Assembly (NCBI RefSeq): GCF_042658365.1
Contig: NZ_JBHSQC010000005.1
Direction: 5' to 3' (one strand)
DNA: 64,000 bases
From: Carnobacterium_A antarcticum
GTDB taxonomy: Bacteria > Bacillota > Bacilli > Lactobacillales > Carnobacteriaceae
This document shows positions 8,878 to 17,445 of the stretch, one piece after another; within the stretch, counting starts at the first letter, position 1, and each line of letters begins with the position of its first letter. The notes beneath the pieces were generated by a model. That model saw only the letters and a program-made list of their open reading frames with translations. It had not been told where the DNA came from and ran no database searches. The position numbers were made by a program, and so were the translations under genes.

Positions 8878-9834
8878 TTATCGCTCAATAACGTTTTGAG
8901 GCTCGCCTTCTAAGAACGAAAGTGTGTTATCGAACGCAATGCCAGCCCGCAGTTCCATTGCTTCATTAGTAAGGAAACCTACATGTGGTGTTAAGATCGT
9001 ATTTTTTGCGTGTAATAATTTATAGTCCCCAGGAATAGGAGGCTCCATATCAAACACATCAATACCGGCTCCAGCAATCTGTCCGTCATTTAATGCATCC
9101 GCCAAGGCATCATTATCAACAATTGGCCCCCGCGCGCAGTTGATTAAAATAGCTGACTCTTTCATTAAGGCTAATTTTTCTTTAGAAATCATTCCTTTTG
9201 TGCTAGGAACTAATGGGACATGTAAGGATACAATATCAGATTTTCTCAATAATTCATCTAATTTCATATATTCAATATCTAACCCTTCAGCTTCAGGACT
9301 TGGAGAATGATCCATAGCAACTAACTTTGCTCCAAATGCTTTAAATAAACGAGCAGTCATGGAACCAATTTTCCCCGTACCAATAATTCCAACCGTTTTC
9401 CCTTTTATTTCGCTACCTTGGAACGCTCCTGAGAACTGTTCAGCACGGATGTCTTGATTGCCTTGTGCGATTTGGCGATATAAATCTAAAACTAAACCAA
9501 TCGTTAGTTCTGCAACAGCCTGGTTTGCATATCCAGCTGCGTTACAGACCAAAATGTCTTGGTTTTTAGCATCAGCGATGCCAACATGGTCTACACCAGT
9601 AAAGGCGACATTGATTAATTTTAATTTTTCATTTTGATCAATCACTTCTGTAGGATAGGGGTTATTAGCAATCATAATAACATCTGCGTCTTCGCTTCGT
9701 TTCGCTAACTCTGTCGGATCAGTTGTTTTTTCATTGTAGTAAACAAATTCATGCCCGATCTCTTTGATAGGCTCCGCCAATTTTTCAATAAGCGAATCTG
9801 GAACATTTAATGGTTCTAATAACTTAACTAACAT
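8878..9834 (-). CDS. D-isomer-specific 2-hydroxyacid dehydrogenase
   Basis: 318 residues with the NAD-binding Rossmann motif GKTVGIIGTGKIGS in the middle. Catalytic blocks follow: LHVPLVPSTKGMIS, ILINCARGPIVDNDAL (Arg), and a Glu in AGAGIDVFDMEPP with a His in TPHVGFLTNEA. Family members (phosphoglycerate, glycerate, formate or D-lactate dehydrogenases) reduce 2-oxo acids or oxidise D-2-hydroxy acids in the cytoplasm. The substrate is not evident. An AAAGGA lies upstream of ATG at 9834. The broken cupin gene follows on the same strand, so the two may once have been co-transcribed. Confidence 0.85.
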   Translation of the reverse strand: MLVKLLEPLNVPDSLIEKLAEPIKEIGHEFVYYNEKTTDPTELAKRSEDADVIMIANNPYPTEVIDQNEKLKLINVAFTGVDHVGIADAKNQDILVCNAAGYANQAVAELTIGLVLDLYRQIAQGNQDIRAEQFSGAFQGSEIKGKTVGIIGTGKIGSMTARLFKAFGAKLVAMDHSPSPEAEGLDIEYMKLDELLRKSDIVSLHVPLVPSTKGMISKEKLALMKESAILINCARGPIVDNDALADALNDGQIAGAGIDVFDMEPPIPGDYKLLHAKNTILTPHVGFLTNEAMELRAGIAFDNTLSFLEGEPQNVIER

Positions 9835-10204
9835 TTAATCCATTCCTTTCACTATAGGTTAATGACTTACTAAACGGTTTTTCCGAACAACTAGTGAATG
9901 AAATCACAAATAGTTTTTCTTTATTTATACATTAACACTAATGCTTAGGATTGTTATTGTCAACTCATTCACATTAAAAAGGAGCAAGAAAAAATTCTTT
10001 TTCCTCTTTTAAATGTAGGATCCATCTCTCAAAATAGCGCCAGAAACCTCTAGTTCCGGGTATATTCTTTGAGTTGTTTGCTGATACAGTTAAATCTATC
10101 CGTCACTATTCTAAAGTAATCAATCTTCTCTACATAAAAGCAATAGCGGAATAAAAGAAGTAACAAAGCAATTCTGACTAGTGAATCTCCTTAAAGCTTA
10201 AAGT

Positions 10205-10234
10205 TTGACAGGGTTTCTTTTGCTATGCTAGATT
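10205..10234 (+). promoter_or_regulatory. Predicted sigma-A promoter of the TPM/PspA pair
   Basis: TTGACA is followed after 18 bases by TAGATT with an extended TGC, 38 bases before the start codon of the TPM-domain gene. The rest of the 437-base spacer from 9835 contains no convincing gene. Confidence 0.55.
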
Positions 10235-10271
10235 TAAAATAAACAAATTCCAATAAAAAGGGAGCGATTTC

Positions 10272-11333
10272 ATGGGCAGAGGTGGTGGAAGCCGAGGTGG
10301 CGGTTCATCCGGTGGAAGCCGAGGCGGAGGCGGTTCGTTCGGTGGAAACAGAGGCGGTGCCGGCCGCAGCAGCGGTGGCAGTGGTAGAGGCGGCGGTTCA
10401 TTTGGTGGCGGTGGTTCATCCGGTCGCGGATCTTATGGCGGCAACCGTGGTTCAGGTGGGCCAGTTTTTAGACCAGGACCTATTTTTATGCCAGGCAGAT
10501 CAAGAAGCTATCGAAGAAGGCCAAGTTATTATGGCGGCGGAGGCGGAAATTCAGGATGCGGATGCGGAACCATTCTAGCTATCTTGTTCATCCTGTTTGT
10601 TTTATTTTCTCTATTTGGCAGTTTTATGTTCAGTAGTTCTGGTAGTCCAAGCAGTTCGAATGATATCTCGAAGTCAACGATAGAACGTGAGCCGTTAGAT
10701 AAAGGTGCCGTAAATGAAACGGCCTACTTTACCGACGAAGCCGGTTGGATCAGCAACCAAACCGAGCTGACTAAGGGCTTGAAGTACTTCTATGATAAAA
10801 CAGGAGTACAGCCTCACGTTTACATAACAGATAACATCAACGGCTCAGCCAGTCTAACGAATGAAGAAATGTCCAACTTTTCCAGAGAACTATATGATCA
10901 GCTATTTACAGACGAGGCGCATCTCCTGCTTGTGTTCTATGAGCCTGTCCCCGATCAGTATATGGATTATTATGTGACCGGCACTCAGGCGAAAAGTGTG
11001 ATTGATACAGAAGCTGGCGATATCTTATTAGATTATATCGATCGTTACTATTACGAAGATTTATCAGATGAAGCGTTTTTTAGCAAATCTTTTCACGATG
11101 CAGCTGACCGTATTATGGAAGTGACACGTTCACCATGGATCACCGTCTTTATCGTTATTGGCAGCGTTGTGCTGATTGGTCTACTGTTCTTATGGTGGCA
11201 ACGTTCTAAAAAGCAAAAGAATCTTGAAGCCAAACAAACAGAAGATATCCTCAACACACCATTGGAAAAATACGGCAGCACCGAAGCTGAAGAACTGGCA
11301 AAAAAATATAAAGACGATAACGAAAAAAAATAA
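10272..11333 (+). CDS. Gly/Arg/Ser-rich membrane protein with a TPM domain
   Basis: 353 residues. The first ~75 residues are a low-complexity Gly/Ser/Arg tract, followed by an aromatic/basic stretch and the membrane helix TILAILFILFVLFSLFGSFM. A TPM-type domain (about 135-275; ETAYFTDEAGWIS, VQPHVYITDNING, EAHLLLVFYEP) comes next, then a second helix (ITVFIVIGSVVLIGLLFLWW) and a charged tail. The TPM domain would lie between the two helices. TPM proteins occur beside PspA homologues, as in the Bacillus ydj operon, and this gene is directly followed by pspA, so a role in membrane-stress protection is inferred. The start has GGGAGCGATTTC upstream. Confidence 0.75.
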   Translation: MGRGGGSRGGGSSGGSRGGGGSFGGNRGGAGRSSGGSGRGGGSFGGGGSSGRGSYGGNRGSGGPVFRPGPIFMPGRSRSYRRRPSYYGGGGGNSGCGCGTILAILFILFVLFSLFGSFMFSSSGSPSSSNDISKSTIEREPLDKGAVNETAYFTDEAGWISNQTELTKGLKYFYDKTGVQPHVYITDNINGSASLTNEEMSNFSRELYDQLFTDEAHLLLVFYEPVPDQYMDYYVTGTQAKSVIDTEAGDILLDYIDRYYYEDLSDEAFFSKSFHDAADRIMEVTRSPWITVFIVIGSVVLIGLLFLWWQRSKKQKNLEAKQTEDILNTPLEKYGSTEAEELAKKYKDDNEKK

Positions 11334-11360
11334 AATTATCCTTGAAGGAGGAACAAAAAC

Positions 11361-12038
11361 ATGGCTATTTTAGACCGTTTTACCGACATCATCAGTGCAA
11401 ACATCAATTCACTCATTGACCGAATGGAAGATCCTGAAAAAATGATCGATCAATACTTACGCAACATGACAGAAGACTTGGCAGAAGTTAAACGCAATAC
11501 AGCTGGTGTCATCGCTGAAGAAACCCGTACGAAACGCGCTGTTGATCAAAATGAAGCTGAAGTTATGAAATACAATGACTACGCCAAAAAAGCTTTAACA
11601 GCCGGAAATGAAGACGATGCACGTATTTTCCTGAAGAAAAAACAAGAACTGGAAGATGTCGGAACCGGCTTAGCGCAATCTTACGCTGCTGCACATGAAA
11701 ATGCTGCAAAAATGCGTCAAATGCATGATAAACTAGCTTCTGATATCGAAACTTTAAAAGGCCGCCGTGCTATGATCAAAGGCAAGATGTCTGTAGCGAA
11801 AACTCAAGAAAAGCTGAATAATGTCAGCGAATCTATCGGCAAAACACAAGGTGCAATGGGTTCATTCTCGCGTATGGAAGACAAAGCTGACCGCATGCTA
11901 GATGAAGCCAATGCCATGTCAGAATTAAATCAAGAACCGGTTGACGAAGCAAAATCACTGGAAGAAAAATATTCCAGCGAAGGCTCAGCCGCTGTTGAAG
12001 ATGAGCTGAACCGCCTGAAGTCAGATATGGGCTTATAA
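11361..12038 (+). CDS. PspA/IM30 family membrane-stress protein
   Basis: 225 residues, almost entirely helical and coiled-coil, beginning MAILDRFTDIISANINSLID with the DPEKMIDQYLR block typical of PspA/Vipp1/LiaH. These ESCRT-III-like proteins assemble on the inner face of the cytoplasmic membrane and stabilise it under envelope stress. It follows the TPM gene by 27 bases with a strong ribosome site (AAGGAGGAACAAAAAC), so the two form an operon ending in a strong terminator. Confidence 0.9.
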   Translation: MAILDRFTDIISANINSLIDRMEDPEKMIDQYLRNMTEDLAEVKRNTAGVIAEETRTKRAVDQNEAEVMKYNDYAKKALTAGNEDDARIFLKKKQELEDVGTGLAQSYAAAHENAAKMRQMHDKLASDIETLKGRRAMIKGKMSVAKTQEKLNNVSESIGKTQGAMGSFSRMEDKADRMLDEANAMSELNQEPVDEAKSLEEKYSSEGSAAVEDELNRLKSDMGL

Positions 12039-12062
12039 TAACGACTTTTTTCTATTAAAATA

Positions 12063-12101
12063 AGCAAAGAGGTTGGGACAAAAGTCCCAACCTCTTTTGC
12101 A
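12063..12101 (+). terminator. Terminator of the TPM-pspA operon
   Basis: AAAGAGGTTGGGAC and GTCCCAACCTCTTTT form a near-perfect stem around a 3-4 base loop, ending in a T-run. Confidence 0.9.
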
Positions 12102-12131
12102 TATCCGAATATTTATTCTAGAACGTGTTCC

Positions 12132-12228
12132 AAAAAGCAGACCCGACGTCCACTTCACGAATAATGCTCGATGGTCTGTGACCATACAGCGCTTATCCGT
12201 TCCAGTGATTCGGGTCTAAACGCTTTTT
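12132..12228. other. Structured intergenic element (RNA or repeat), unassigned
   Basis: AAAAAGC-AGACCCGA (12132-12146) pairs with TCGGGTCT-aaac-GCTTTTT (12210-12228), a 15-bp stem with one bulge. It encloses a perfect inner hairpin ATGGTC-TGT-GACCAT (12171-12185). The order of paired blocks suggests a folded RNA or a palindromic repeat rather than a simple terminator. It lies between the convergent pspA and hydrolase genes. I see no second copy in the window. Confidence 0.45.
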
Positions 12229-12248
12229 GTCTCACTCCCATTTTTGGG

Positions 12249-13115
12249 CTACATTTCATTGATAAAATCAGCAATCAGCTTATTGACATGTTTTGGTTCT
12301 TCGTGATGCACCCAGTGAGTAGCTTCCCCTAGCAATACTCCCCGGCCTTCATCACAAAACTCAAGGCTTTTACTGGCCAATTCATGCCCCAAAAATTGAT
12401 CTTTGGCTCCCCATATCACTAAGGTGGGCACCGTGACTCGAGATGGAATAGTTGGGCCGGAAAGGCTGCGCACATTAGCGCGGTACCAATTGATCATCGA
12501 ACGCATGGCTCCCGGACGAGACCAGGCAGCACGGTACTTTTGCAAATCATTCTCACTGAATGTGCCTTCCTTGCTGCTATTCCTCAATGCCTTTACCGCA
12601 ACTTTCCAATCGGACAGTTCAAATAATCTCTCCGGTATCCCTCTAAGTTGAAAGAAAAGGATATACGAACTTCTCAGAATTTGTACTGGGTGTTGTAAGA
12701 TTTGTCTGCTCATAGCTGCTCCGTGTGGGGCGTTGAGGATGACTAATTTGTGGAGTAAATCAGGATGCTCTCTCGCCACTCTCCACGCCACGATTCCTCC
12801 CCAATCATGACCCACAAGAAACACTTTTTCTTTTCCAGAAGCTTTGATCAAGCCCGCAATATCCTCGACTAGATGATCCATTCGGTAGTCGCTTACTTTT
12901 TCAGGTTTGTCGCTGAGATTATACCCTCTTTGGTCAGGTGCCCATACTCGGAACCCTTTATTTGCTAAATTAGAAATCTGGTCGCGCCACCCATACCAGT
13001 ATTCGGGAAACCCATGCAGCAAAATAATCAACTGTCCTTCTTCAGGGCCTTGTTGAACAACATGCAGTTTAATTCCATTCGTTTTTACGTACTTATGCTC
13101 TTCTGTTATTTCCAT
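12249..13115 (-). CDS. Alpha/beta hydrolase (epoxide-hydrolase-like)
   Basis: 288 residues. The oxyanion block LLHGFPEYWYGWRDQI, the nucleophile elbow VFLVGHDWGGIVAW (Asp of GHDWGG), the acid-loop Asp in VIWGAKDQFL and the base His in GEATHWVHHEEP are all visible. The HGFPE and GHDWGG motifs place it with epoxide hydrolases and haloalkane dehalogenases. The physiological substrate is unknown. The ATG at 13115 has GGAGGG upstream. It is transcribed alone on the minus strand. Confidence 0.85.
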   Translation of the reverse strand: MEITEEHKYVKTNGIKLHVVQQGPEEGQLIILLHGFPEYWYGWRDQISNLANKGFRVWAPDQRGYNLSDKPEKVSDYRMDHLVEDIAGLIKASGKEKVFLVGHDWGGIVAWRVAREHPDLLHKLVILNAPHGAAMSRQILQHPVQILRSSYILFFQLRGIPERLFELSDWKVAVKALRNSSKEGTFSENDLQKYRAAWSRPGAMRSMINWYRANVRSLSGPTIPSRVTVPTLVIWGAKDQFLGHELASKSLEFCDEGRGVLLGEATHWVHHEEPKHVNKLIADFINEM

Positions 13116-13288
13116 CTATTTTAAACCCTCCTAGTCTACCGGAAAAATCTACTGATTCTCTGTTTGCTTATGGTATGGTTCTCCTTAGATGAACACTTCC
13201 ATGCTAAGTTAATTTTAACATCTTACATATTTGCGTTTGAAACCTAGCCTTCCTTTATTCATTTCTTTTTGAATACTTTCGTAAGCGT

Positions 13289-13460
13289 TTAGGTAATTGC
13301 TTTTTTCTTTTCTCGCTTGACTTCTACTGTACCTACTTCCGTTGCGATCTGTTTATCGGCAACTTCTTGTGCAATATTAGACTCAGATAATGTTAGGGCT
13401 ACCACCTCTAGCTAACACTGCTGCCTGTTTTTCAGCACCCATCCTGAGATTGACACCTGT
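13289..13460 (-). pseudogene. Possible decayed coding remnant
   Basis: The 444-base gap 13116-13559 has no intact gene. On the minus strand, one frame reads RMGAEKQAAVLARGGSPN and then stops. A shifted frame continues ESNIAQEVADKQIATEVGTV and ends in TAA at 13289-13291. Protein-like composition in two overlapping frames suggests a frameshifted gene remnant. I do not recognise the family, and chance cannot be excluded. Confidence 0.25.
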
Positions 13461-13559
13461 TACCCGCTGCAGCATAAAAGGAAAAATTGTGAACCGCTTG
13501 GTCTTTCAACATTTCTTTTCTACAATCCCTTTATAAAACCCTATTCTATAAAAAATCCT

Positions 13560-14264
13560 TTAGAAATCATCACGTGCTTTACGCAACTCTACAAAATCTT
13601 CCAACCTCTCTGCCTGAAGAAACAGATTGATTTTTTTCTCTCGGCCGATGGTTGATGGTAAAGTTGGCTCTTCTTTTGCACGCAGATCATTGGCTTGGTC
13701 TAATGCTTCAGAAACTGATTTGTTAGACGGCTGCATAGAATGGGCAAAACGCAGATTCGTTTGCGTGTACTCATGAGCTGCATAGACTTGTGTCTCATCG
13801 TCTAAGCGTTTCAATTTCTGCAAGGCATCATATTGGGCTTGGTAATCTCCTGTGAACACCCGACCACAGCCTGCTGAGAACAAGGCATCCCCACAAAATA
13901 GGGCTTCCTCTCCCATCAAGAAACTGATATGTCCGTGGGTATGCCCACCTGTTTTGATGACTTGAAAAGTCTGGCCCAATAACCTGAAACTTTCTCCTTC
14001 TTGAACAATACGATCAGCTAAGGGCTCCGTTTCTTTTGGTCCATAAATAGGAGTATCCGGATATTTCGCTAACATTTCTTTCACTCCGCCGATATGATCC
14101 TCGTGATTATGAGTCAAAAGAATGGCAGTTAAATGCAGCTGTTGTTCTTCCAGGTAATCCATCACACCTTCAGCTTCTCCTGGATCGACTACCACTGCTT
14201 CTGTTCCTTCTTCAATAACCCAAATATAATTGTCAGAAAAAGCCTTGATTGGGTGAATGTTCAT
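13560..14264 (-). CDS. gloB: Hydroxyacylglutathione hydrolase-like metallo-beta-lactamase protein (glyoxalase II)
   Basis: 234 residues. The metal motif THNHEDHIGG, followed by GGHTHGHISF, LFCGDALFSAGCGR and YAAHEYTQTNLRFA, reproduces the zinc-ligand pattern of glyoxalase II. That enzyme hydrolyses S-lactoylglutathione in methylglyoxal detoxification. The start MNIHPIKAFSDNYIWVIE is canonical and follows AAGGAGGAATAGGA. The neighbouring VOC and glutathione-transferase genes fit a glutathione or electrophile-handling theme, but they are not one operon. Confidence 0.85.
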   Translation of the reverse strand: MNIHPIKAFSDNYIWVIEEGTEAVVVDPGEAEGVMDYLEEQQLHLTAILLTHNHEDHIGGVKEMLAKYPDTPIYGPKETEPLADRIVQEGESFRLLGQTFQVIKTGGHTHGHISFLMGEEALFCGDALFSAGCGRVFTGDYQAQYDALQKLKRLDDETQVYAAHEYTQTNLRFAHSMQPSNKSVSEALDQANDLRAKEEPTLPSTIGREKKINLFLQAERLEDFVELRKARDDF

Positions 14265-14523
14265 TCCTATTCCTCCTTATTTGTAATTTTTACTATAACT
14301 AACTCATTTTGAAATAAATCGATGATTTTTTCAAATATTCAGTCAAGATGACTATGGATTGATTGGTTCTGGCAGGAGTAAAAACAAGCTTTTCTTGTTC
14401 ACACAACTCCTCATCTATAATTTGCTTTAATCGTTTAAAATTGAAATTTTGGTAGTTAATTATTCTTTAGGTCCTTTTTCTGATATTATATTCCTATGAG
14501 GATGAAATGGAGGAATATGAATT

Positions 14524-15720
14524 ATGTTGAAATTTGAACAAAATATACGTGGAAATGTAGCCCTAGGTATAAATCCACTTGGATGCAAACAGGAAGTATT
14601 GAATCAAATCGACTATGTGAAAAATAAAGGGACTTATCAAGGCCCAAAAAAGGTACTAATCATTGGTGCATCATCAAGCTACGGTTTAGCCACTCGAATC
14701 AACTTGGCTTTCGGTGCGGGAGCAGATACGATCGGCGTTTCTTTTGAAAAAGGACCAAAGAACGAAAGAAACTTAGGGACAGCTGGCTGGTACAACAATA
14801 TTGCTTTCCGAGAAGCTGCTGAAAAAGACGGTCTGATTGCTAAAAACTTTGTTCAAGATGCCTTCAGTCATGAGAGCAAGCAAGAAGTCATAGATTATAT
14901 AAAGAGCGAATTTGGGGGCAAAGTAGACTTAGTCGTTTACAGTCTGGCAAGCGGCAGAAGAACAGATCCTGATACTGGGGAGACATATAGTTCTTCTATT
15001 AAAGCTATTGGAGAGCCGGTAGTGGGACCGAATATCAATATGCAAAAGCAAGAGTTCTACACGGAAACCTTAGATCCCGCAACTGATCAGGAAATCCATG
15101 ATACAGTCAAAGTAATGGGTGGAGAAGACTGGCAACTATGGATGGAAGCACTAAAAGAAGCAGACGTATTGGCGGATGAAGTTCTAACAACTAATTATTC
15201 TTATCTAGGAACTGAACTGAATCACGATTACTATGGCGGCGGTACCCTTGGCCGTGCTAAAGCAGATTGTGATGAAAAAGCAGATAATATCAACGAATTA
15301 CTTACGGACATCAACGGCAAAGCCTTGATCGTGGTTGCTACTGCAGTTACCACTAAAGCAAGTTCAGTTATTCCTTTCTTCCCAGTTTATTGTATCGGTC
15401 TTTACAAAGTAATGGCAGAAAAAGGAACTCATGAAACAACCATTATGCATCAAGACCGAATTTATCGAGAAATGATTTATGGCGACAAGCCCGAGTATGA
15501 TGAAGTTGGCCGATTGAGACCTGATAGTTGGGAACTTGACAGCGACACTCAAGCCAAAACGAAGGAACTCATTCTAAAGTTAAATGAAGAAAACTTTAAT
15601 TCCGAATTAACTGCTTATGACATCTTTTACAAAGAGTTCTCAAATTTAAGTGGCTTCATGGTTGATAACTATGTTGACCAAGAGGTTACTCTTGAAGAAT
15701 TAAAAGCATTAAAATATTAA
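14524..15720 (+). CDS. fabV: FabV-type enoyl-ACP / trans-2-enoyl-CoA reductase
   Basis: 398 residues, the usual FabV length, with the start MLKFEQNIRGNVALGINPLG. The cofactor-binding segment KKVLIIGASSSYGLATRI is visible, as are YNNIAFREAAEKDGL and the active-site region TNYSYLGTELNHDYYGGGTL...AK. FabV reduces the enoyl-acyl intermediate in the last step of each fatty-acid elongation cycle using NADH. The family is intrinsically tolerant of triclosan and is better known from Gram-negatives; a related TER enzyme reduces crotonyl-CoA. Which role applies here depends on whether other enoyl reductases exist in the genome. GGAGGAATATGAATT precedes the ATG. The gene is isolated from any fab cluster. 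Confidence 0.9.
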   Translation: MLKFEQNIRGNVALGINPLGCKQEVLNQIDYVKNKGTYQGPKKVLIIGASSSYGLATRINLAFGAGADTIGVSFEKGPKNERNLGTAGWYNNIAFREAAEKDGLIAKNFVQDAFSHESKQEVIDYIKSEFGGKVDLVVYSLASGRRTDPDTGETYSSSIKAIGEPVVGPNINMQKQEFYTETLDPATDQEIHDTVKVMGGEDWQLWMEALKEADVLADEVLTTNYSYLGTELNHDYYGGGTLGRAKADCDEKADNINELLTDINGKALIVVATAVTTKASSVIPFFPVYCIGLYKVMAEKGTHETTIMHQDRIYREMIYGDKPEYDEVGRLRPDSWELDSDTQAKTKELILKLNEENFNSELTAYDIFYKEFSNLSGFMVDNYVDQEVTLEELKALKY

Positions 15721-15762
15721 TCTTTTTGGCGCCGCATCAAACTATGCCAGTAAGGATTAGGA

Positions 15763-15793
15763 AGGTTATGGCTCTATAGTCATAGCCTTTTTT
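15763..15793 (+). terminator. Terminator after fabV
   Basis: AGGTTATGGCT and AGTCATAGCCT form a short stem followed by T6, 43 bases after the fabV stop codon. Confidence 0.7.
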
Positions 15794-15841
15794 CTGTGTA
15801 TTAATAATGTTAAACGATTTTCTTATCTCATTTCAAAATAG

Positions 15842-15895
15842 AAAACCTCATTTATTTATAATACGGCTCTCCGTAGTATATCTAAATGAGGTTTT
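15842..15895. repeat. rlmH-end-like repeat, outer copy (candidate att site)
   Basis: This 54-bp sequence recurs at 17446-17499 with only about six differences. Its left half (ACCTCATTTATTTATAATAC) is a variant of the reverse complement of the rlmH 3' end at 23057-23082. Both ends carry the inverted repeat AAAACCTCATTTA/TAAATGAGGTTTT. I interpret it as the outermost of three attachment-like sites; on its own the palindrome could also act as a terminator. Confidence 0.65.
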
Positions 15896-15941
15896 AGTTC
15901 TATCTATGAGGAGAAAAACCTCAATGTATTATTTTCTTGAA

Positions 15942-16730
15942 TTACTCCCCAAGCGGTTGAGACTCTGCTGCAAGACCTCTTTGAACGCCTGGTCGTTCTG
16001 CAATGCGGTGAGACCATTCTAAGAGATGAGGGTATTCATCCAGATTTAAAAATTCATATGATCCTTCATATAGTTTTCCTGAAGCTAAACGACCGTACCA
16101 AGACCAGATGGCAATATCTGCAATGGTATAAATATCGCCAGCTATATAAGGACGCTGTGCTAAAGTTTTATCGAGTAAATCCAATTGTCGTTTCGTTTCC
16201 ATCGTGAAGCGATCAATCGGATATTTCATAGGCTCTGGAGCATAAGCGAAAAAGTGGCCAAATCCTCCACCAACATAAGGACCTGCTCCTGTTTGCCAGA
16301 ATAACCAATTAAGGGTTTCAGTCCGACCATGAATATCAGTTGGAATCAGTTGGTCAAATTTCTCGGCCAAGTAAAGAAGAATGGAACCTGATTCAAATAT
16401 TTCCACACGAGGACTTTGACTTTGGTCAATAAGGGCTGGAATTTTAGAGTTAGGATTAATCTCGACGAAATCCGAACCAAATTGGTCGCCTTCCCCGATA
16501 TTAATAGTGTACAAGTCATAGTCTACGTCTTCTATACCTAATTCTTTTAGCTCTTCGAACATAATCGTGACTTTAATGCCATTCGGTGTTCCTAGTGAAT
16601 AGAGTTGGAACGGAGCGTCACCGACTGGTAATTTTTGTTCGAAACGACTGCCAGCTGTTGGACGATTGCCGCCTTTGTTTGAATTCTCTTCTTCCCACTG
16701 CCATACTTTTGGTAATTCATATGCTGTCAT
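15942..16730 (-). CDS. yghU: YghU-type glutathione S-transferase / disulfide-bond oxidoreductase
   Basis: About 262 residues. The N-terminal thioredoxin-like domain contains LYSLGTPNGIKVTIMFEEL and NPNSKIPALID, then the glutathione-binding block FESGSILLYLAEKF. The all-helical C-terminal domain contains LNWLFWQTGAGPYVGGGFGH and YTIADIAIWSWYG. Resemblance to E. coli YghU is extensive from the first residues (YELPKVWQWE). Such enzymes bind two glutathiones and reduce disulfides or peroxides. GAGGAGTGGT precedes ATG ATG at 16733/16730; the second is chosen. The gene lies between two copies of the rlmH-end repeat, so it may have arrived as a cassette. Confidence 0.88.
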   Translation of the reverse strand: MTAYELPKVWQWEEENSNKGGNRPTAGSRFEQKLPVGDAPFQLYSLGTPNGIKVTIMFEELKELGIEDVDYDLYTINIGEGDQFGSDFVEINPNSKIPALIDQSQSPRVEIFESGSILLYLAEKFDQLIPTDIHGRTETLNWLFWQTGAGPYVGGGFGHFFAYAPEPMKYPIDRFTMETKRQLDLLDKTLAQRPYIAGDIYTIADIAIWSWYGRLASGKLYEGSYEFLNLDEYPHLLEWSHRIAERPGVQRGLAAESQPLGE

Positions 16731-16955
16731 CATACCACTCCTCATAATGTTTATAGTACCTCCATCATACTACTCCTGTACCAATATGCCCAAGTTTTAG
16801 CTTATTTATTTATTATACAGGTCTCTCAACTCCTTTAAGCTGTGCTTTTTGCCTATTGATCTATTAGAAAGCAATATAGAAGATAACATGGGCGTGCCTA
16901 TATGACCTATTCATGCTAGAATAAAAATAAGAAACTATTGGAGGATGATATTATT

Positions 16956-17336
16956 ATGAAGCAAGAACTCGTTGAGATTTGCCTGCGTGTCAGAAATATT
17001 GAGGCTACTTTAGACTTTTATACGAATCTATTCGATTTTGAAGTTGCCAGCCGCAGAGAATTCCCTGAAAATAAGTTTGATTTAGTTTACCTGAATTCTC
17101 CCGGTTCGTCTGTTCAAATTGAACTCACTTACAATTACGATGCCGAGCCATATAATGTAGGAAATGGCTTCAGTCATTTAGGTGTGACTGTCAGTGACTT
17201 AGAAAAAATGCATGAAGTTTGTAAGGCTTCTGCTTATGAAACAGGTGAGTTAAGAGGACTTTCAGGCGGCACACCCACATATTTCTTTGTGACAGACCCT
17301 GATGGCTATCGAATTGAAGTAAAGCGTGCAAAATAA
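16956..17336 (+). CDS. VOC family protein (lactoylglutathione-lyase-like)
   Basis: 126 residues. It has two VOC half-modules: EICLRVRNIEATLDFYTNLF at the start, and a second with GNGFSHLGVTVSDLEKM and TPTYFFVTDPDGYRIEVK. The glyoxalase I-like ending DPDGYRIEV with its Glu, and the His in SHLGVTV, fit metal ligands. Lactoylglutathione lyase activity is plausible but not provable. ATG at 16956 follows GGAGG; the in-frame TTG at 16938 overlaps the ribosome site. It is divergent from yghU inside the same repeat-bounded segment. Confidence 0.8.
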   Translation: MKQELVEICLRVRNIEATLDFYTNLFDFEVASRREFPENKFDLVYLNSPGSSVQIELTYNYDAEPYNVGNGFSHLGVTVSDLEKMHEVCKASAYETGELRGLSGGTPTYFFVTDPDGYRIEVKRAK

Positions 17337-17352
17337 TTTTTTCTACTATTTT

Positions 17353-17395
17353 AAATGTAAGCATGTTGGTTGTTGCCAATATGCTTACATTTTTT
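17353..17395 (+). terminator. Terminator after the VOC gene
   Basis: AAATGTAAGCATGTTGG pairs with CCAATATGCTTACATTT, followed by T-rich sequence. Confidence 0.85.
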
Positions 17396-17445
17396 AATTC
17401 CCTCTTATTATTTCTCAAAATTATTTGTACGTTCATTACTTTCTA

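Noticed and set aside
10282..10578. 98-codon open frame overlapping the Gly-rich start of the TPM gene
   Set aside because: An out-of-frame shadow of a GC-rich repetitive coding tract (Val/Ala/Glu repeats), with no ribosome site of its own.
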